A DNA stretch of 64,000 nucleotides from Carnobacterium maltaromaticum DSM 20342 (GCF_000744945.1 NZ_JQMX01000001.1:1054001-1118000); one strand, 5' to 3'; shown: positions 37,322 to 46,728, counted from the stretch's first letter. Program-made: numbers and translations. The notes: generated by a model from the sequence alone, not told the origin.

Positions 37322-39091
37322 TTATTTAACTGTTTTGGCTGTCAACAATATTTCTAAGAAATAATTGCCGTATTTTTCAAGCTTATTTTCACCAATCCCC
37401 TTAACTGTTAACATTTCTTCATCATTTGTTGGTAATTTTTGGCACATTTCACGCAACGTTTCATCTGAAAAAATAATATAAGGGGGAACTTTGTGTTCAC
37501 TAGCCAACTGACTTCGAACTTCACGTAATTGATCAAATAAAACATCATCAACCGCAACTTTTTCAGCAACTTTCGCTTGCTTTCTAGTTACTTCTTCTTC
37601 ACCTTTTAAAACTGCAACGCCTTTAGTTGTTACTTTTAAAATGGGGAATTGTCCATCTGTAGGGCTCAAATATTTTTCAGCTGTCAAATAATCAATTAAT
37701 TGTGTGACCTCTTTTTGAGGTACACCTTTCATTAAACCATAAGTTGAAAGTTCTTCAAAGTTCCACTGCTTAATTTTTTGGTCTTTTGAACCAGTTAAAA
37801 CCTTCATTATCATCGATTTTCCAAATGTTTCTCCCATGCGTTTAACACAAGATAACACTTTTTGAGCTTCTAAAGTAATAATTGCTGCTTCACGATCGTC
37901 TAAGCAGTTGCTACATCTTCCACAATCAGGACAATCTTCTCCAAAATAACGTACAATAAATCGTTGTAAACACATTTGAGTCGAACCATACTGAGCCATT
38001 TCACGTAATTTGGCATATTCATATTTTTTTAATTCTTCATTCATTTCTGACTGATCAATAAAAAATTGTTGAATCATCATATCTTGGGGAGAAAATAGCA
38101 GAATAGCATCACTATCTAGTCCATCCCGACCCGCACGACCGGCTTCTTGATAATAAGCTTCTATATTCTTTGGAATCTGATAGTGAATAACAAAGCGCAC
38201 ATTACTTTTATCAATCCCCATCCCAAATGCATTTGTCGCCACCATCACAGTCGTTTTATCGTATAGAAAAGCTTCTTGGGCTACATTACGAGCTTGCTCA
38301 CCCATACCACCGTGATACATACCTGATTGGATTCCTTTAGACAGGAGCAATTGGTGAATTCGTTCAACTTCTTTTCTCGTACTTGCATAAACAATTCCAG
38401 ATTGTCCATCGTTTAGCTTTAAATAATCTAAGAGATAACGATTTCGATCTTGACCTTTGACAACTTGAAAAGCTAAATTTTTTCTTGAAAATCCTGTTTT
38501 GACACAATTTTCTTCAGATATTCCAAGCAATTTGATAATATCTTCGGAAACAACTGGTGTTGCAGTAGCAGTTAATGCTAGAACGGTTGGACGTTGAACC
38601 ATCCCCGCAAGTGTTTCGCACAAAGCTAAGTAGCTTGGTCTAAAATCATGTCCCCACTGAGAAATACAATGCGCTTCATCAATGGCAATCAAATCAACTT
38701 GAACAGATTGCATTAAATAATGGATCTCTTCCGTTTGAAAACGTTCTGGTGCTACATACAATAGTTTATATGCTCCGTCTGCTGCATCTCGTAAACGTTG
38801 ATTCATTTCTTTTGTAGACAGCGTACTGTTGACATATGCTGCTGGGATTCCTAATTCTAATAAAGCATCAACTTGATCTTTCATTAAAGAAATCAATGGC
38901 GAAATCACAATAGTCAAGCCTGAAAAAACCAGTGCTGGAATTTGATAGCAAATTGATTTACCTCCACCTGTTGGCATAATCGCTAATGCATCTTGACCAT
39001 GTAAAACTTTAGAAATAATTTCTTTTTGACCATTTCTAAAATCAGAATATCCATAAATTTCATTTAACAACTTGACTGCTTGTTCTTCCAA
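37322..39091 (-). CDS. recQ: ATP-dependent DNA helicase RecQ
   Basis: A 3'-5' SF2 helicase of recombination and replication repair. The 589-residue protein has Walker A MPTGGGKS (GGGKS 42-46), DEAH at 138-141, motif VI YYQEAGRAGRDG and a zinc site from CLQRF...CPDCGRCSNC around residues 370-392. A winged-helix follows, then an HRDC domain from about 510 to the end. Full-length RecQ type with all domains. Preceded by a family 2 repeat. Confidence 0.97.
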   Translation of the reverse strand: MEEQAVKLLNEIYGYSDFRNGQKEIISKVLHGQDALAIMPTGGGKSICYQIPALVFSGLTIVISPLISLMKDQVDALLELGIPAAYVNSTLSTKEMNQRLRDAADGAYKLLYVAPERFQTEEIHYLMQSVQVDLIAIDEAHCISQWGHDFRPSYLALCETLAGMVQRPTVLALTATATPVVSEDIIKLLGISEENCVKTGFSRKNLAFQVVKGQDRNRYLLDYLKLNDGQSGIVYASTRKEVERIHQLLLSKGIQSGMYHGGMGEQARNVAQEAFLYDKTTVMVATNAFGMGIDKSNVRFVIHYQIPKNIEAYYQEAGRAGRDGLDSDAILLFSPQDMMIQQFFIDQSEMNEELKKYEYAKLREMAQYGSTQMCLQRFIVRYFGEDCPDCGRCSNCLDDREAAIITLEAQKVLSCVKRMGETFGKSMIMKVLTGSKDQKIKQWNFEELSTYGLMKGVPQKEVTQLIDYLTAEKYLSPTDGQFPILKVTTKGVAVLKGEEEVTRKQAKVAEKVAVDDVLFDQLREVRSQLASEHKVPPYIIFSDETLREMCQKLPTNDEEMLTVKGIGENKLEKYGNYFLEILLTAKTVK

Positions 39092-39141
39092 AAAGGTCCC
39101 TCCTTCTTATGTATGTAATCGTATTATTTTTTAATGAAGAA

Positions 39142-39330
39142 AAAGAGGCTGGGACAAAGTCCATAGCCTTTTAATTTCAACCTTACTAACACTATTTAAT
39201 TTTTTAATCCAGCTTCTTTGGACCAAACCTTCGAAAAAAAGATGGAAGTTCGAGGTGGCAAAAAGCGCCACATCAAATTCCCCTATTTTTCTCCCGAGCC
39301 TAAACGACTCAACGAGCTTTTTATCTTTAA
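39142..39330 (-). repeat. Interspersed hairpin element, family 2 (39-kb copy)
   Basis: Two modules. At 39143-39172 a terminator-like hairpin (AGGCT..GAC/GTC..AGCCT) could end the yqeG operon. At about 39220-39330 lies a relative of the 54.6-kb tandem repeat: CCTTCG, AAAAAAGAT, a GTGGC-AAAAAGC-GCCAC hairpin, CTATTTTTCT, GCCTAAACG and CGAGCTTTTT. It runs to within 3 bp of the methyltransferase stop. The apparent 85-codon reading frame across it (39131-39388) is a by-product of the repeat. Confidence 0.75.
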
Positions 39331-40064
39331 TCTTTTTCACAGGTGAAGAACCATCTTGTGCTTTCTTTTGTAACAGCTGCTCTCCCAAAATCTGTGGTTA
39401 CTTTTACACGACTGAAACCTGCTACTTTTAACATGGTTAGAAAGTCTTCAATTGGGTATGTTCGCTCGTAATGGCGTTCATCAAAGCGCTCATACAAAGA
39501 TGTTTCTGCATTTAAAACGTAAAAGGTTAAGTCATGTTCAATGCTATGTGGGTTTTCACCTTCGTAGCTCGTCCATAAAAAACTGATTTCTTCGGATTGG
39601 TCATTATACATATAACCTGGAAAAATTTCGTCAATTTGGTACGTTGAATGGACATCAAATAGGAATATTCCACCATTTTCTAAAATTGAAAAAACTTCTT
39701 GGAAAACTTTTAAAACAGCTTCGTCATCTGGCATATAGCAAATTGAATCGGAAAAACAAGTCACCACTTTATAGTGACCTATCTCAGATAAATCAAGCAT
39801 GTTGCCTTCCAATAAAGGTAGCTTTAGCCCTTTTTTCAGCGCGCGTTCATTCGCTAAACTTAACATGTTCTCTGATAAGTCTAAACCCGTTACATCAAAT
39901 CCAGCTTCTTTCAATGTCACAGCTAAAGCACCTGTTCCGCAAGCTAATTCAAGAAGACTTTGTCCCTCGTTCTTGATTTCTTGTTGAACGAAGGATAGCC
40001 AGTCTTCATATAATGAATCATCCATAATTGCATCATAAACTTGAGCAAAAGTTTGATAACTCAT
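39327..40064 (-). CDS. Class I SAM-dependent methyltransferase
   Basis: A 245-residue methyltransferase whose gene closes the yqeG-yqeH-yhbY-nadD-yqeK-rsfS operon in most Firmicutes. The SAM motif I is LLELACGTGALAVTL near residue 40, with VTGLDLSENML and ILENGGIFLFDVHS following. The target is unknown. It starts 2 bp after rsfS. Its 3' end borders the family 2 repeat; the C-terminus (RWFFTCEKD) looks complete. Confidence 0.92.
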   Translation of the reverse strand: MSYQTFAQVYDAIMDDSLYEDWLSFVQQEIKNEGQSLLELACGTGALAVTLKEAGFDVTGLDLSENMLSLANERALKKGLKLPLLEGNMLDLSEIGHYKVVTCFSDSICYMPDDEAVLKVFQEVFSILENGGIFLFDVHSTYQIDEIFPGYMYNDQSEEISFLWTSYEGENPHSIEHDLTFYVLNAETSLYERFDERHYERTYPIEDFLTMLKVAGFSRVKVTTDFGRAAVTKESTRWFFTCEKD

Positions 40065-40066
40065 AA

Positions 40067-40426
40067 TTAGCTGACCATTTCACTAATATCAACTAGTGGA
40101 GCGTCACTCCATAATTTTTCTAAGTTGTAAAAAGCACGTTCTGAATAATGGAAGACATGAACAACTACATCACCTAAATCAATTAAAATCCATTTCGCTG
40201 AATCGCGTCCTTCAACTCGTTTCACTTCAACATGAGCTGCTTCTGCATTGTCAATCACTTCATTCATAATTGCTTCAACTTGTTTTTCACTATTTCCGTG
40301 CATAACGACAAAATAGTCTGCCAAGATTGAAATTGTACGTACATCTAAGGCCATAATATCCTCAGCACGCTTGTCGTCTCCTGCCTTTACGGCAATTTTT
40401 AATACTTCTTCGCTTGATAATGTCAA
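40067..40426 (-). CDS. rsfS: Ribosomal silencing factor RsfS
   Basis: Binds L14 on the 50S subunit and blocks joining to 30S in stationary phase or starvation. The 119-residue protein has the family motifs MALDVRTISILADYFVVMHGNSEKQVEAI and SAKWILIDLGDVVVHVFH. Between yqeK and the methyltransferase gene. Confidence 0.96.
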   Translation of the reverse strand: MTLSSEEVLKIAVKAGDDKRAEDIMALDVRTISILADYFVVMHGNSEKQVEAIMNEVIDNAEAAHVEVKRVEGRDSAKWILIDLGDVVVHVFHYSERAFYNLEKLWSDAPLVDISEMVS

Positions 40427-40437
40427 ATTAGTTCCTC

Positions 40438-41040
40438 CTATGATTTAACAACCCAGCTATTGTAGGTTGCAATGGTTAATGGGCAAATCTTTGCATTTTT
40501 TTCAATTAGATACAGTAGCGTATGCTTCGTTTCAAAAGCAACAGCAGCATCGAGATCAGTGATAGCCAATTTTCTAGCTTCAGCAACACCTGGAAAATCT
40601 CTTCCTGGCTCAATATAATCTGCTACATAAATAATTTTTTCTAAAAGTGACATCTCGCTTGCTCCTACAGTATGATGACGAATGGCATTCAAAATATCTT
40701 CATCATCAATCCCAAGTTCCTTCTGAACAAGATAGGCTCCCACTGGCCCATGCCAAATTTCATTGCCATACTCTAGAAGCTCTAAAGGAAACCCTTCACG
40801 CTGAATAATTTCACGCATCTCATCTGAATCACGCTCTTTTGCATAGTCGTGAGTCAAGGCAGCAATACTCGCCGCTTCTAGACTAGCTCCGTAGCGACCA
40901 GCTAAAGCAATGGCCATTTCTTCTACACCTAAAACGTGTTTAAAACGGCGTTCACTCATTTGCATCTGAACACGTTCTAATAATGAAATTCGATCTAAAC
41001 GAAAGTACTGATTTCCATAAACAATATCGGACTTAGTCAT
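40438..41040 (-). CDS. yqeK: HD-domain hydrolase YqeK (Ap4A hydrolase family)
   Basis: A 200-residue HD protein; YqeK proteins split diadenosine tetraphosphate symmetrically. The metal motif is H in RFKHVLGVEEMA, HD in ALTHDYAKE, then HGPVGA and AIRHHTVGA, as in the family, with the FADYIEPGR-like VADYIEPGR. Its start overlaps nadD by 8 bp. Confidence 0.93.
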   Translation of the reverse strand: MTKSDIVYGNQYFRLDRISLLERVQMQMSERRFKHVLGVEEMAIALAGRYGASLEAASIAALTHDYAKERDSDEMREIIQREGFPLELLEYGNEIWHGPVGAYLVQKELGIDDEDILNAIRHHTVGASEMSLLEKIIYVADYIEPGRDFPGVAEARKLAITDLDAAVAFETKHTLLYLIEKNAKICPLTIATYNSWVVKS

Positions 41041-41665
41041 TTTGATACAACTCCTTTTCCTTAATATAAGCTAAGGTTTTATCAGGAATTAAATACTGAA
41101 CTGAACAGCCATTTTTAATTTTTTTTCGTAATCCTGTTGAGCTGATTTCCATGGCTGGAACATCTACCCAGATAAGTGGATACGGACTACTATCGGCGTA
41201 ATTAGGTCTTTTTACTGCTACAAATTGTACCATTTGAATCAACTCGTCAATTCGATACCATTTTGGCAAATAATCAACCATGTCACCACCAATAATAAAA
41301 TAATAGTCAATTTCGGGATGAGCTTTTGTTAATTCTAGCATTGTATCAAAAGTATAACTAATACCACCACGTTGGATTTCACAACTTTCTAATCCAAATA
41401 AGGGATTGTCTTCAATCGCTTTTTCGACCATTGCAACTCGATGTTCAGCTGCAATAGCTTCTTTTTTATCAATGTGAGGCGGATTAGCATCTGGCATAAA
41501 ATAAACTTTATCTAAGCCTAGTTGTTGGCAAACTTGGTCTGCAATCACTAAATGACCAATATGAGGTGGGTTAAATGTTCCACCAATAATGCCTACTCGA
41601 ATTCGCTCTTCTGGTAATGATTCTACTTCAGTTAACACATTCGTTTGACTTTGCACATTAATCAC
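41033..41665 (-). CDS. nadD: Nicotinate-nucleotide adenylyltransferase
   Basis: Makes deamido-NAD from nicotinate mononucleotide. The 210-residue protein has VGIIGGTFNPPHIGHLVIA (GTFNPPHxGH nucleotidyl motif) and SSTGLRKKI (ISSTxIR motif). It overlaps yqeK by 8 bp. With the niacin transporter niaX at 45 kb and the nicotinamidase-like gene at the left edge, the window carries several niacin-salvage parts. Confidence 0.97.
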   Translation of the reverse strand: MINVQSQTNVLTEVESLPEERIRVGIIGGTFNPPHIGHLVIADQVCQQLGLDKVYFMPDANPPHIDKKEAIAAEHRVAMVEKAIEDNPLFGLESCEIQRGGISYTFDTMLELTKAHPEIDYYFIIGGDMVDYLPKWYRIDELIQMVQFVAVKRPNYADSSPYPLIWVDVPAMEISSTGLRKKIKNGCSVQYLIPDKTLAYIKEKELYQND

Positions 41666-41684
41666 CTAACCTCTTTACTACTAT

Positions 41685-42002
41685 TTAACGGCTTGCTCGA
41701 GGCAATTCCGTTGAAATTCGTTGATATTTTTCTTGTGATGAAGGTTTGAATAAGACAATAACACGACCAATCACTTGCACAGCATTAACTTTTAAGGCTT
41801 TTTCTAAAGCAAGGGCAACATCATCTACTTCTTCATCTGTGTTTTGTAATAAACTAACTTTAATCAGCTCTCTTTTTTCAACAGCTTCGCCAATTTGTTT
41901 CACCATATCGTCATTTAATCCACCTTTACCAACTTGAAAAATAGGGGTTAAATGGTGCGCTTGGCTACGTAAAAATCTTTTTTGTTTTCCTGTTAACTTC
42001 AT
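41685..42002 (-). CDS. yhbY: YhbY-type RNA-binding protein (CRM domain)
   Basis: A 105-residue protein consisting of one CRM domain; binds pre-50S ribosomes. LTGKQKRFLRSQAHHLTPIFQVGKGG and VQVIGRVIVLFKPS are the family start and GxxG-adjacent region. In the conserved yqeH-yhbY-nadD order. Confidence 0.95.
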   Translation of the reverse strand: MKLTGKQKRFLRSQAHHLTPIFQVGKGGLNDDMVKQIGEAVEKRELIKVSLLQNTDEEVDDVALALEKALKVNAVQVIGRVIVLFKPSSQEKYQRISTELPRASR

Positions 42003-42051
42003 TTAATACTTCACTCCATCCACTTAGCTCAAACCAAGTAGTTATTTTCTT

Positions 42052-43185
42052 TTAAATTAATGATTTACGAATGACTACGTCCACACCTTTTGGTGCCCAT
42101 CCAGCTACAACAGCTCCTGGTTCATTGACTGTTACCCACCCTAGACCAGCAAAAACAATATCGCTACGTTCTTTAACTGAGAATTCAAAACGGACAAGTT
42201 CTGGGAAATTATCAACCTCATCTTTACGAGGTGGTTGCAACATTTCACCAACATGATTTGCGTATAGTTCATCCGCTTTTTCTAACTTCGTACGGTGAAT
42301 TTTCAAGTCATTAGAAGTATAACATGTAAATGAACGTCTGCCACCTTGAATATAATCAAAACGAGCCACACCACCAAAAAATAATGTTTGACCTTCGTTT
42401 AATTGATAGACCATTGGCTTAATCTCTTTTTTAGGAGCAATTAATTTCAAATCTTTATCACCTAGTACATGCGCCATTTGATGGCGATGAATGATCCCTG
42501 GTGTATCAATCAAGCTTTTTCCATCATCTAACGGGATTTCAATTCGATCTAAGGTTGTCCCTGGAAATTGAGAAGTCGTAATAACATCTGCAACTCCTGC
42601 TGTATTTTTTATGATTTGGTTGATTAATGTTGATTTCCCAACATTTGTTACACCCACAACAAATACATCACGACCTTCACGATATTTTTCAATGGTTTTT
42701 AGCAAATCATCCATTTCTTTAGGTTTCATTGCACTGGTTAAAATAACATCTTTAGGTCGTAAACCTTCTTCATGTGCACGCTCTCGCAACCATTGAGTCA
42801 TTTTGCCACGTTTTAATGAATGTGGCAGCAAATCAACTTTATTTCCGACTAACAACACAGGGTTATTGCCAACAAAGCGATGCAAACCTGGAATCAAACT
42901 TCCATTGAAATCAAAAATATCAATGACATTTACAATCAAGGCGTCCTCTGCTCCGATTTCATTTAATAATCTCAAAAAATCATCATCGGTTAGTTGTACA
43001 TCTTGAATCTCATTGTAATGGCGCAATCTAAAGCAACGTTGACAGTACACTTCACCATTTTCTAATCCTTTTTCAAGTGCTGAAACAGGTGTATAACCTA
43101 GTTCCCCTGGAGCATTTGTTTGAATAACTGCTCCACAGCCGATACAGCGGATTTCTTCATTTAAATCAACTTCATTCGTTGTCAT
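42052..43185 (-). CDS. yqeH: Ribosome-assembly GTPase YqeH
   Basis: A circularly permuted GTPase needed for 30S assembly. The 377-residue protein has an N-terminal zinc finger (CIGCGAVIQ...CQRCFRLRHYN), then G4 VGNKVDLLP, G1 GVTNVGKSTLINQ and G3 DTPGI, the permuted order. It overlaps yqeG by 14 bp. Confidence 0.97.
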   Translation of the reverse strand: MTTNEVDLNEEIRCIGCGAVIQTNAPGELGYTPVSALEKGLENGEVYCQRCFRLRHYNEIQDVQLTDDDFLRLLNEIGAEDALIVNVIDIFDFNGSLIPGLHRFVGNNPVLLVGNKVDLLPHSLKRGKMTQWLRERAHEEGLRPKDVILTSAMKPKEMDDLLKTIEKYREGRDVFVVGVTNVGKSTLINQIIKNTAGVADVITTSQFPGTTLDRIEIPLDDGKSLIDTPGIIHRHQMAHVLGDKDLKLIAPKKEIKPMVYQLNEGQTLFFGGVARFDYIQGGRRSFTCYTSNDLKIHRTKLEKADELYANHVGEMLQPPRKDEVDNFPELVRFEFSVKERSDIVFAGLGWVTVNEPGAVVAGWAPKGVDVVIRKSLI

Positions 43186-43708
43186 CGATTGTTTTCCTCC
43201 AACTCATTTCAGGATGTTTTTTCCATAGATATTTCATAATACGACGTTCCATTGCACGATTAAATTTTGTATTCCAAGCATCTGATTCTACAACTGGCTT
43301 GACTAAAACATTTTGAATTCCAGCTGCATTTGCCCCACGAATATCTGTCATAATTTGATCACCAACCATTAAAATTTGGTCTTTAGGCAAATCAACTAAT
43401 TTTTGAGCTTCTTTAAAACCTTTTGTTAATGGCTTCATTGCTCTTTGTACATATTTTAAACCTAATTGATTTACAACTCGCTCAATTCGTACTGCTTTGT
43501 TATTTGAAATCACGACAACTGGGATCCCAGCATTTTTCATTTCTTCAATCCAAAGTAACAATTCTTCTGTACCGTCAGGGTTGTTCCAAGCAATTAGCGT
43601 ATTATCTAAATCTGTTAATACAGCTTTAAAATTGCGTTTTTTTAATTGTTCTGGTGTAATTTGATAAATGGCTTCGACCATCCACGTTGGTTTGAATTTA
43701 GTAAACAT
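43172..43708 (-). CDS. yqeG: HAD-type phosphatase YqeG
   Basis: A 178-residue HAD-superfamily IIIA phosphatase. Motif I is VLTDLDNTLIAWN (DxDxT), motif II VVISNN, and motif III/IV MVGDQIMTDIRGAN. The substrate is unclear. First gene of the operon down to the methyltransferase, with AAGGAGAG before the ATG and a TATAAT (43777-43782) upstream. Confidence 0.94.
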   Translation of the reverse strand: MFTKFKPTWMVEAIYQITPEQLKKRNFKAVLTDLDNTLIAWNNPDGTEELLLWIEEMKNAGIPVVVISNNKAVRIERVVNQLGLKYVQRAMKPLTKGFKEAQKLVDLPKDQILMVGDQIMTDIRGANAAGIQNVLVKPVVESDAWNTKFNRAMERRIMKYLWKKHPEMSWRKTIDDNE

Positions 43709-43957
43709 AAGCTCTCCTTAACATTAAAATAGGAGCACTAATCAATCAGCACTCCACCGCTTTTCTTATTCGCTTTATTATACGCTACTTTCAAGGAAAT
43801 TTCACCTATTTAATTTATTTCCTATGATTTGTCAAACTATTTTTAATGAAAAAAGATGGAATAAGTTACAGAAGTCTACGATAAAATTTCCAAATCAAGT
43901 TGTGTATGATGAAAAGCGGCTTGATTATTCAGTTGGTTTTTTTCTTTTTTAAATCAA

Positions 43958-44000
43958 AAAAATTAGAGTGCTATTCTATTTGAATAACAATCTAATTTTT
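43958..44000 (-). terminator. Terminator of the signal peptidase gene
   Basis: An imperfect hairpin AAAAATTAGA..GTTATTC/GAATAGC..TCTAATTTTT followed by T on the minus strand, directly after the lepB stop. Confidence 0.8.
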
Positions 44001-44002
44001 AG

Positions 44003-44584
44003 TTATTGATCAATTCGACCAAATGTTTTGATAGGCCAGATGCGATAATCAGCCACACCTTGAATATCATCAGCTTTAATGTAGCCAATCATTCGGCTAT
44101 CTTTTGAATTTTGTCGGTTATCACCTAACACAAGGTATTCTCCTTCAGGAACAACTTCATCACCCGTGATTTGTTCTAAAGTAAAATCATTTGTTAAAAG
44201 AGTTCTTTCAGGTAACTGAGCTTTATACTCATCAAGATAGGGTTCTTCATAGGCTTTACCGTTGATTTCTAGGACATCATTTTTATAAGAAATACTGTCT
44301 CCAGGTAAACCAATTACCCGTTTCACATAATTCTGACTCGGATCATCTGGAGCAGGGAAAGTAACAATCGAAAATCGTTTGACCTTTTCCATTTTCAAGA
44401 GCAAAATTCTGTCACTGTTAGCTAACGTCGGACTCATTGACTCTCCTTTAACAATAACCGGTGAAAAAATGAATGTTCGTAATAATAAAACCACTGTTAA
44501 TGCCACAGCTAAAGTTATCAGAGTACTAAAAAGCTCTCTTATAAATCCTCGAGAATTTGATTTCCCATTCATTTTTTTGCTCAT
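44003..44584 (-). CDS. lepB: Signal peptidase I
   Basis: Cleaves signal peptides of secreted proteins. The 193-residue Gram-positive-type enzyme has one membrane segment (about residues 20-40), the nucleophile S49 in GESMSPTL, the general base K88 in NYVKRVIGLPGD, and the GDNRQNSKDSRMIG box. Monocistronic. The 43709-43957 gap upstream of yqeG holds its promoter and no gene; a similar AT-rich gap (44585-44816) follows toward niaX with nothing recognised. Confidence 0.96.
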   Translation of the reverse strand: MSKKMNGKSNSRGFIRELFSTLITLAVALTVVLLLRTFIFSPVIVKGESMSPTLANSDRILLLKMEKVKRFSIVTFPAPDDPSQNYVKRVIGLPGDSISYKNDVLEINGKAYEEPYLDEYKAQLPERTLLTNDFTLEQITGDEVVPEGEYLVLGDNRQNSKDSRMIGYIKADDIQGVADYRIWPIKTFGRIDQ

Positions 44585-44816
44585 AACTAACTAAACCCCT
44601 TTAAATTAAAATCATACTGACAAAATTATTATACCAAATTAATCGTAAGGAGATAGCTTTATTATTTTTTATTTTTGCTTAGTTAGTTGAAAAAAGTGGA
44701 TATATTTTGATTCCATAAATTAACTATTCCCTATATGGCAGTGTTTATATAGTCTGTTTTAAGTTTAGTTCTATTTCTATCCTTGTTAAAAATACATTAA
44801 TTTAGTAAATTCTTAA

Positions 44817-45386
44817 TTATTTATTTGTTAATGGACTTCTTCTTGCGGTTAATCCTCGCCAAATAATGTAACTTAAAGCAAAATCAATCATGCTATGAAC
44901 AACCGAACCCACTCCGACAAGCAGGATTATCGATTGCATAAACCCTTGACTATAGAATGTGCCGGCCGCATTTCCCGTAAAATAAAATACAGCTACAACA
45001 GCGACTTCTGCTGCTCCATGAATAATACCTATTCCAAGTGAAAAAATTTGAGATTTAACAGGCGATTTCAAAATAGTTGGGTATTTCTTTAAAATTAATG
45101 CACCTACTAAAGCAAATAGCACATGAGACAACGCTCGCATTACAATAATAATTGGAAAACCACCAATAAAAAATCCAAAAGTAGTTCCTAATGCAACTGC
45201 CACCGCAACTGAAGGTGAGATAAACATGGCAATAAAAATAGCAACATGACTTCCTAGTGTAAAGGAAACAGGCTCCATCATAAATCTCACCGGACTAAAC
45301 ATCGGGATTAGAATCCCTACTGCAATTAATAACGCCGAAATCGTCAGGCGCTGAACTTTCCCTGTCTTCAAATAACCACTCCACAT
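44817..45386 (-). CDS. niaX: Niacin ECF transporter S component
   Basis: A 189-residue integral membrane protein with six predicted segments, of the substrate-capture (S) type that works with the shared EcfAAT module. Assignment to niacin rests on the niaR gene next to it and on NiaR-like operators overlapping its promoter, a known pairing in Firmicutes. The protein has no ATPase of its own, as expected. Confidence 0.85.
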   Translation of the reverse strand: MWSGYLKTGKVQRLTISALLIAVGILIPMFSPVRFMMEPVSFTLGSHVAIFIAMFISPSVAVAVALGTTFGFFIGGFPIIIVMRALSHVLFALVGALILKKYPTILKSPVKSQIFSLGIGIIHGAAEVAVVAVFYFTGNAAGTFYSQGFMQSIILLVGVGSVVHSMIDFALSYIIWRGLTARRSPLTNK

Positions 45387-45401
45387 AAATGAATTTACAC
45401 A

Positions 45402-45456
45402 TGTCTTGACACATATATAAATTCATTATAGCGTTATCCATTCAGATGTCAAGACA
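45402..45456 (-). promoter_or_regulatory. niaX promoter with two NiaR-type operators
   Basis: On the minus strand TTGACA (45447-45452) and TATAAT (45425-45430) are 16 bp apart. TGTCAAGACA (45447-45456) overlaps the -35 and TGTCTTGACA (45402-45411) overlaps the transcribed start; they are exact inverted copies of each other. Binding at both would block polymerase. Confidence 0.85.
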
Positions 45457-45458
45457 CC

Positions 45459-45980
45459 TTATTCGTTTTGATATAAAATACCCAATTTAGTCAACTCTGC
45501 TTTTATTTTTAAAAATGTTTTTTTGTCTTTACAAGCAATTGTATGCAAATGAATTCCATTTGTTAAATGAGATAGTGGTAAAGCTTGATTCTCTGACATT
45601 TTAACAAAAAAATCATCCACTTCACTTCGAGATCTGATTGTTAATTGTCCAATCAATTCACCATATAAGGCATGCTCGACAATAACATTCACAATCTCTC
45701 CACCATAATCTACAATCGTATAAAGTTCTTCTCTCATTTCTTTTTCAGTATGTTGGCAAGCAATTTGCCCGATAAACCGCTCTTCAATACTCGCTTTAGG
45801 AATAATATATCCACGAGGTGTGGCAAGGATATCCATTCCTTCTGCTCTTAACAAAGCGACATCTCCAACAATAATTTGACGACTCACATTTAATTCTTTA
45901 GCTAATTGAGACGCGCTTATTGCTTGACTACTTTTAGTTAAAGAAACCACTATGGCTTCTCTTCTCTCTATGGCTTTCAT
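45459..45980 (-). CDS. niaR: Niacin-responsive repressor NiaR
   Basis: A 173-residue regulator with an N-terminal HTH (residues 1-60: AISASQLAKELNVSRQIIVGDVALLRAEG) and a C-terminal 3H domain, named for conserved histidines, seen here in IACQHTEKE, VEHALYGEL and NGIHLHTI. It represses niacin uptake and NAD genes when nicotinate is plentiful. niaX follows at once, and its promoter carries the operators. Confidence 0.93.
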   Translation of the reverse strand: MKAIERREAIVVSLTKSSQAISASQLAKELNVSRQIIVGDVALLRAEGMDILATPRGYIIPKASIEERFIGQIACQHTEKEMREELYTIVDYGGEIVNVIVEHALYGELIGQLTIRSRSEVDDFFVKMSENQALPLSHLTNGIHLHTIACKDKKTFLKIKAELTKLGILYQNE

Positions 45981-46123
45981 CTCACTCAGTCCTTTTTTAG
46001 TTTATATAAGTATTATACAACATAGCTTAAATGAAAACAGAAAAGATTCATTTAACCACATCTATTTTGCCTCTTTTTTTTAATTTTGGTATACTAACTT
46101 TGACACAAGAAAAGAGGCATTTT

Positions 46124-46705
46124 ATGAAAATAACTTATACACTTTCTAAAAACGATTATCTGGCTACACAAGAATTTATACTTGACTACTCCAAACAGTT
46201 TAAAAAACAGCTTCGGATGCAACGAAATTTGATTCTTGGCATTTTTTTTATTACCTTGGCCCTTTTACTTCAGCTAACTGCAAAATCAGGTTGGCAATTG
46301 ACTTGGGTTACAACTTTTTTAACGATTTTAGCTCTTGCTCTTTTCGTCAGTTTATTTTTCTTAAAGAAAATGACTAAAAAAATGGTTTTACGCAAGTTAG
46401 AGAATAATGGAGACATGCATCCAGAATTATTTACTTTAACACGAAAAATCGAATTAGGAAATAAACAAATTAAAACACGTATGGGTACAAATCCACCGAC
46501 AACTGCCCAATGGTCAATGGTTCAAAAAGTGATTATTAAGCCTGATTTTATTTTATATTTTATCAATGATAGTCAAGCTAACTTACTTTACTGTCCTTCA
46601 ATGAACTTATCCAACACTGACTATGAGGAATTAAAACAATTTATTTATAGCCATTTACCTGATGAGCGTATTAATGAAATAAAAGAAAAAGCTTCAGAAA
46701 AATGA
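46124..46705 (+). CDS. YcxB-like membrane protein
   Basis: A 193-residue protein with two adjacent membrane segments (about residues 40-58 and 65-84) and a C-terminal soluble domain (about 105-180) like the YcxB C-terminal domain. Function unknown. The start at 46124 (MKITYTLSKNDY) follows AAGAGG; the upstream in-frame region to 46031 lacks a ribosome-binding site. Stands alone, converging on oppA-like genes. Confidence 0.75.
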   Translation: MKITYTLSKNDYLATQEFILDYSKQFKKQLRMQRNLILGIFFITLALLLQLTAKSGWQLTWVTTFLTILALALFVSLFFLKKMTKKMVLRKLENNGDMHPELFTLTRKIELGNKQIKTRMGTNPPTTAQWSMVQKVIIKPDFILYFINDSQANLLYCPSMNLSNTDYEELKQFIYSHLPDERINEIKEKASEK

Positions 46706-46728
46706 GTTTCATTTTCCTGAAGCTTTTT
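46686..46728. terminator. Bidirectional terminator
   Basis: CTTCAGAAAAATGA and TCATTTTCCTGAAG form a long stem with one mismatch, extended by AAAAAG/CTTTTT, between convergent genes. Confidence 0.88.

Noticed and set aside
39131..39388. An 85-codon reading frame across the family 2 repeat and the methyltransferase 3' end
   Set aside because: It overlaps a well-supported methyltransferase gene out of frame, has no ribosome-binding site, and its sequence is repeat DNA whose stems change in pairs, which argues for structure rather than protein.
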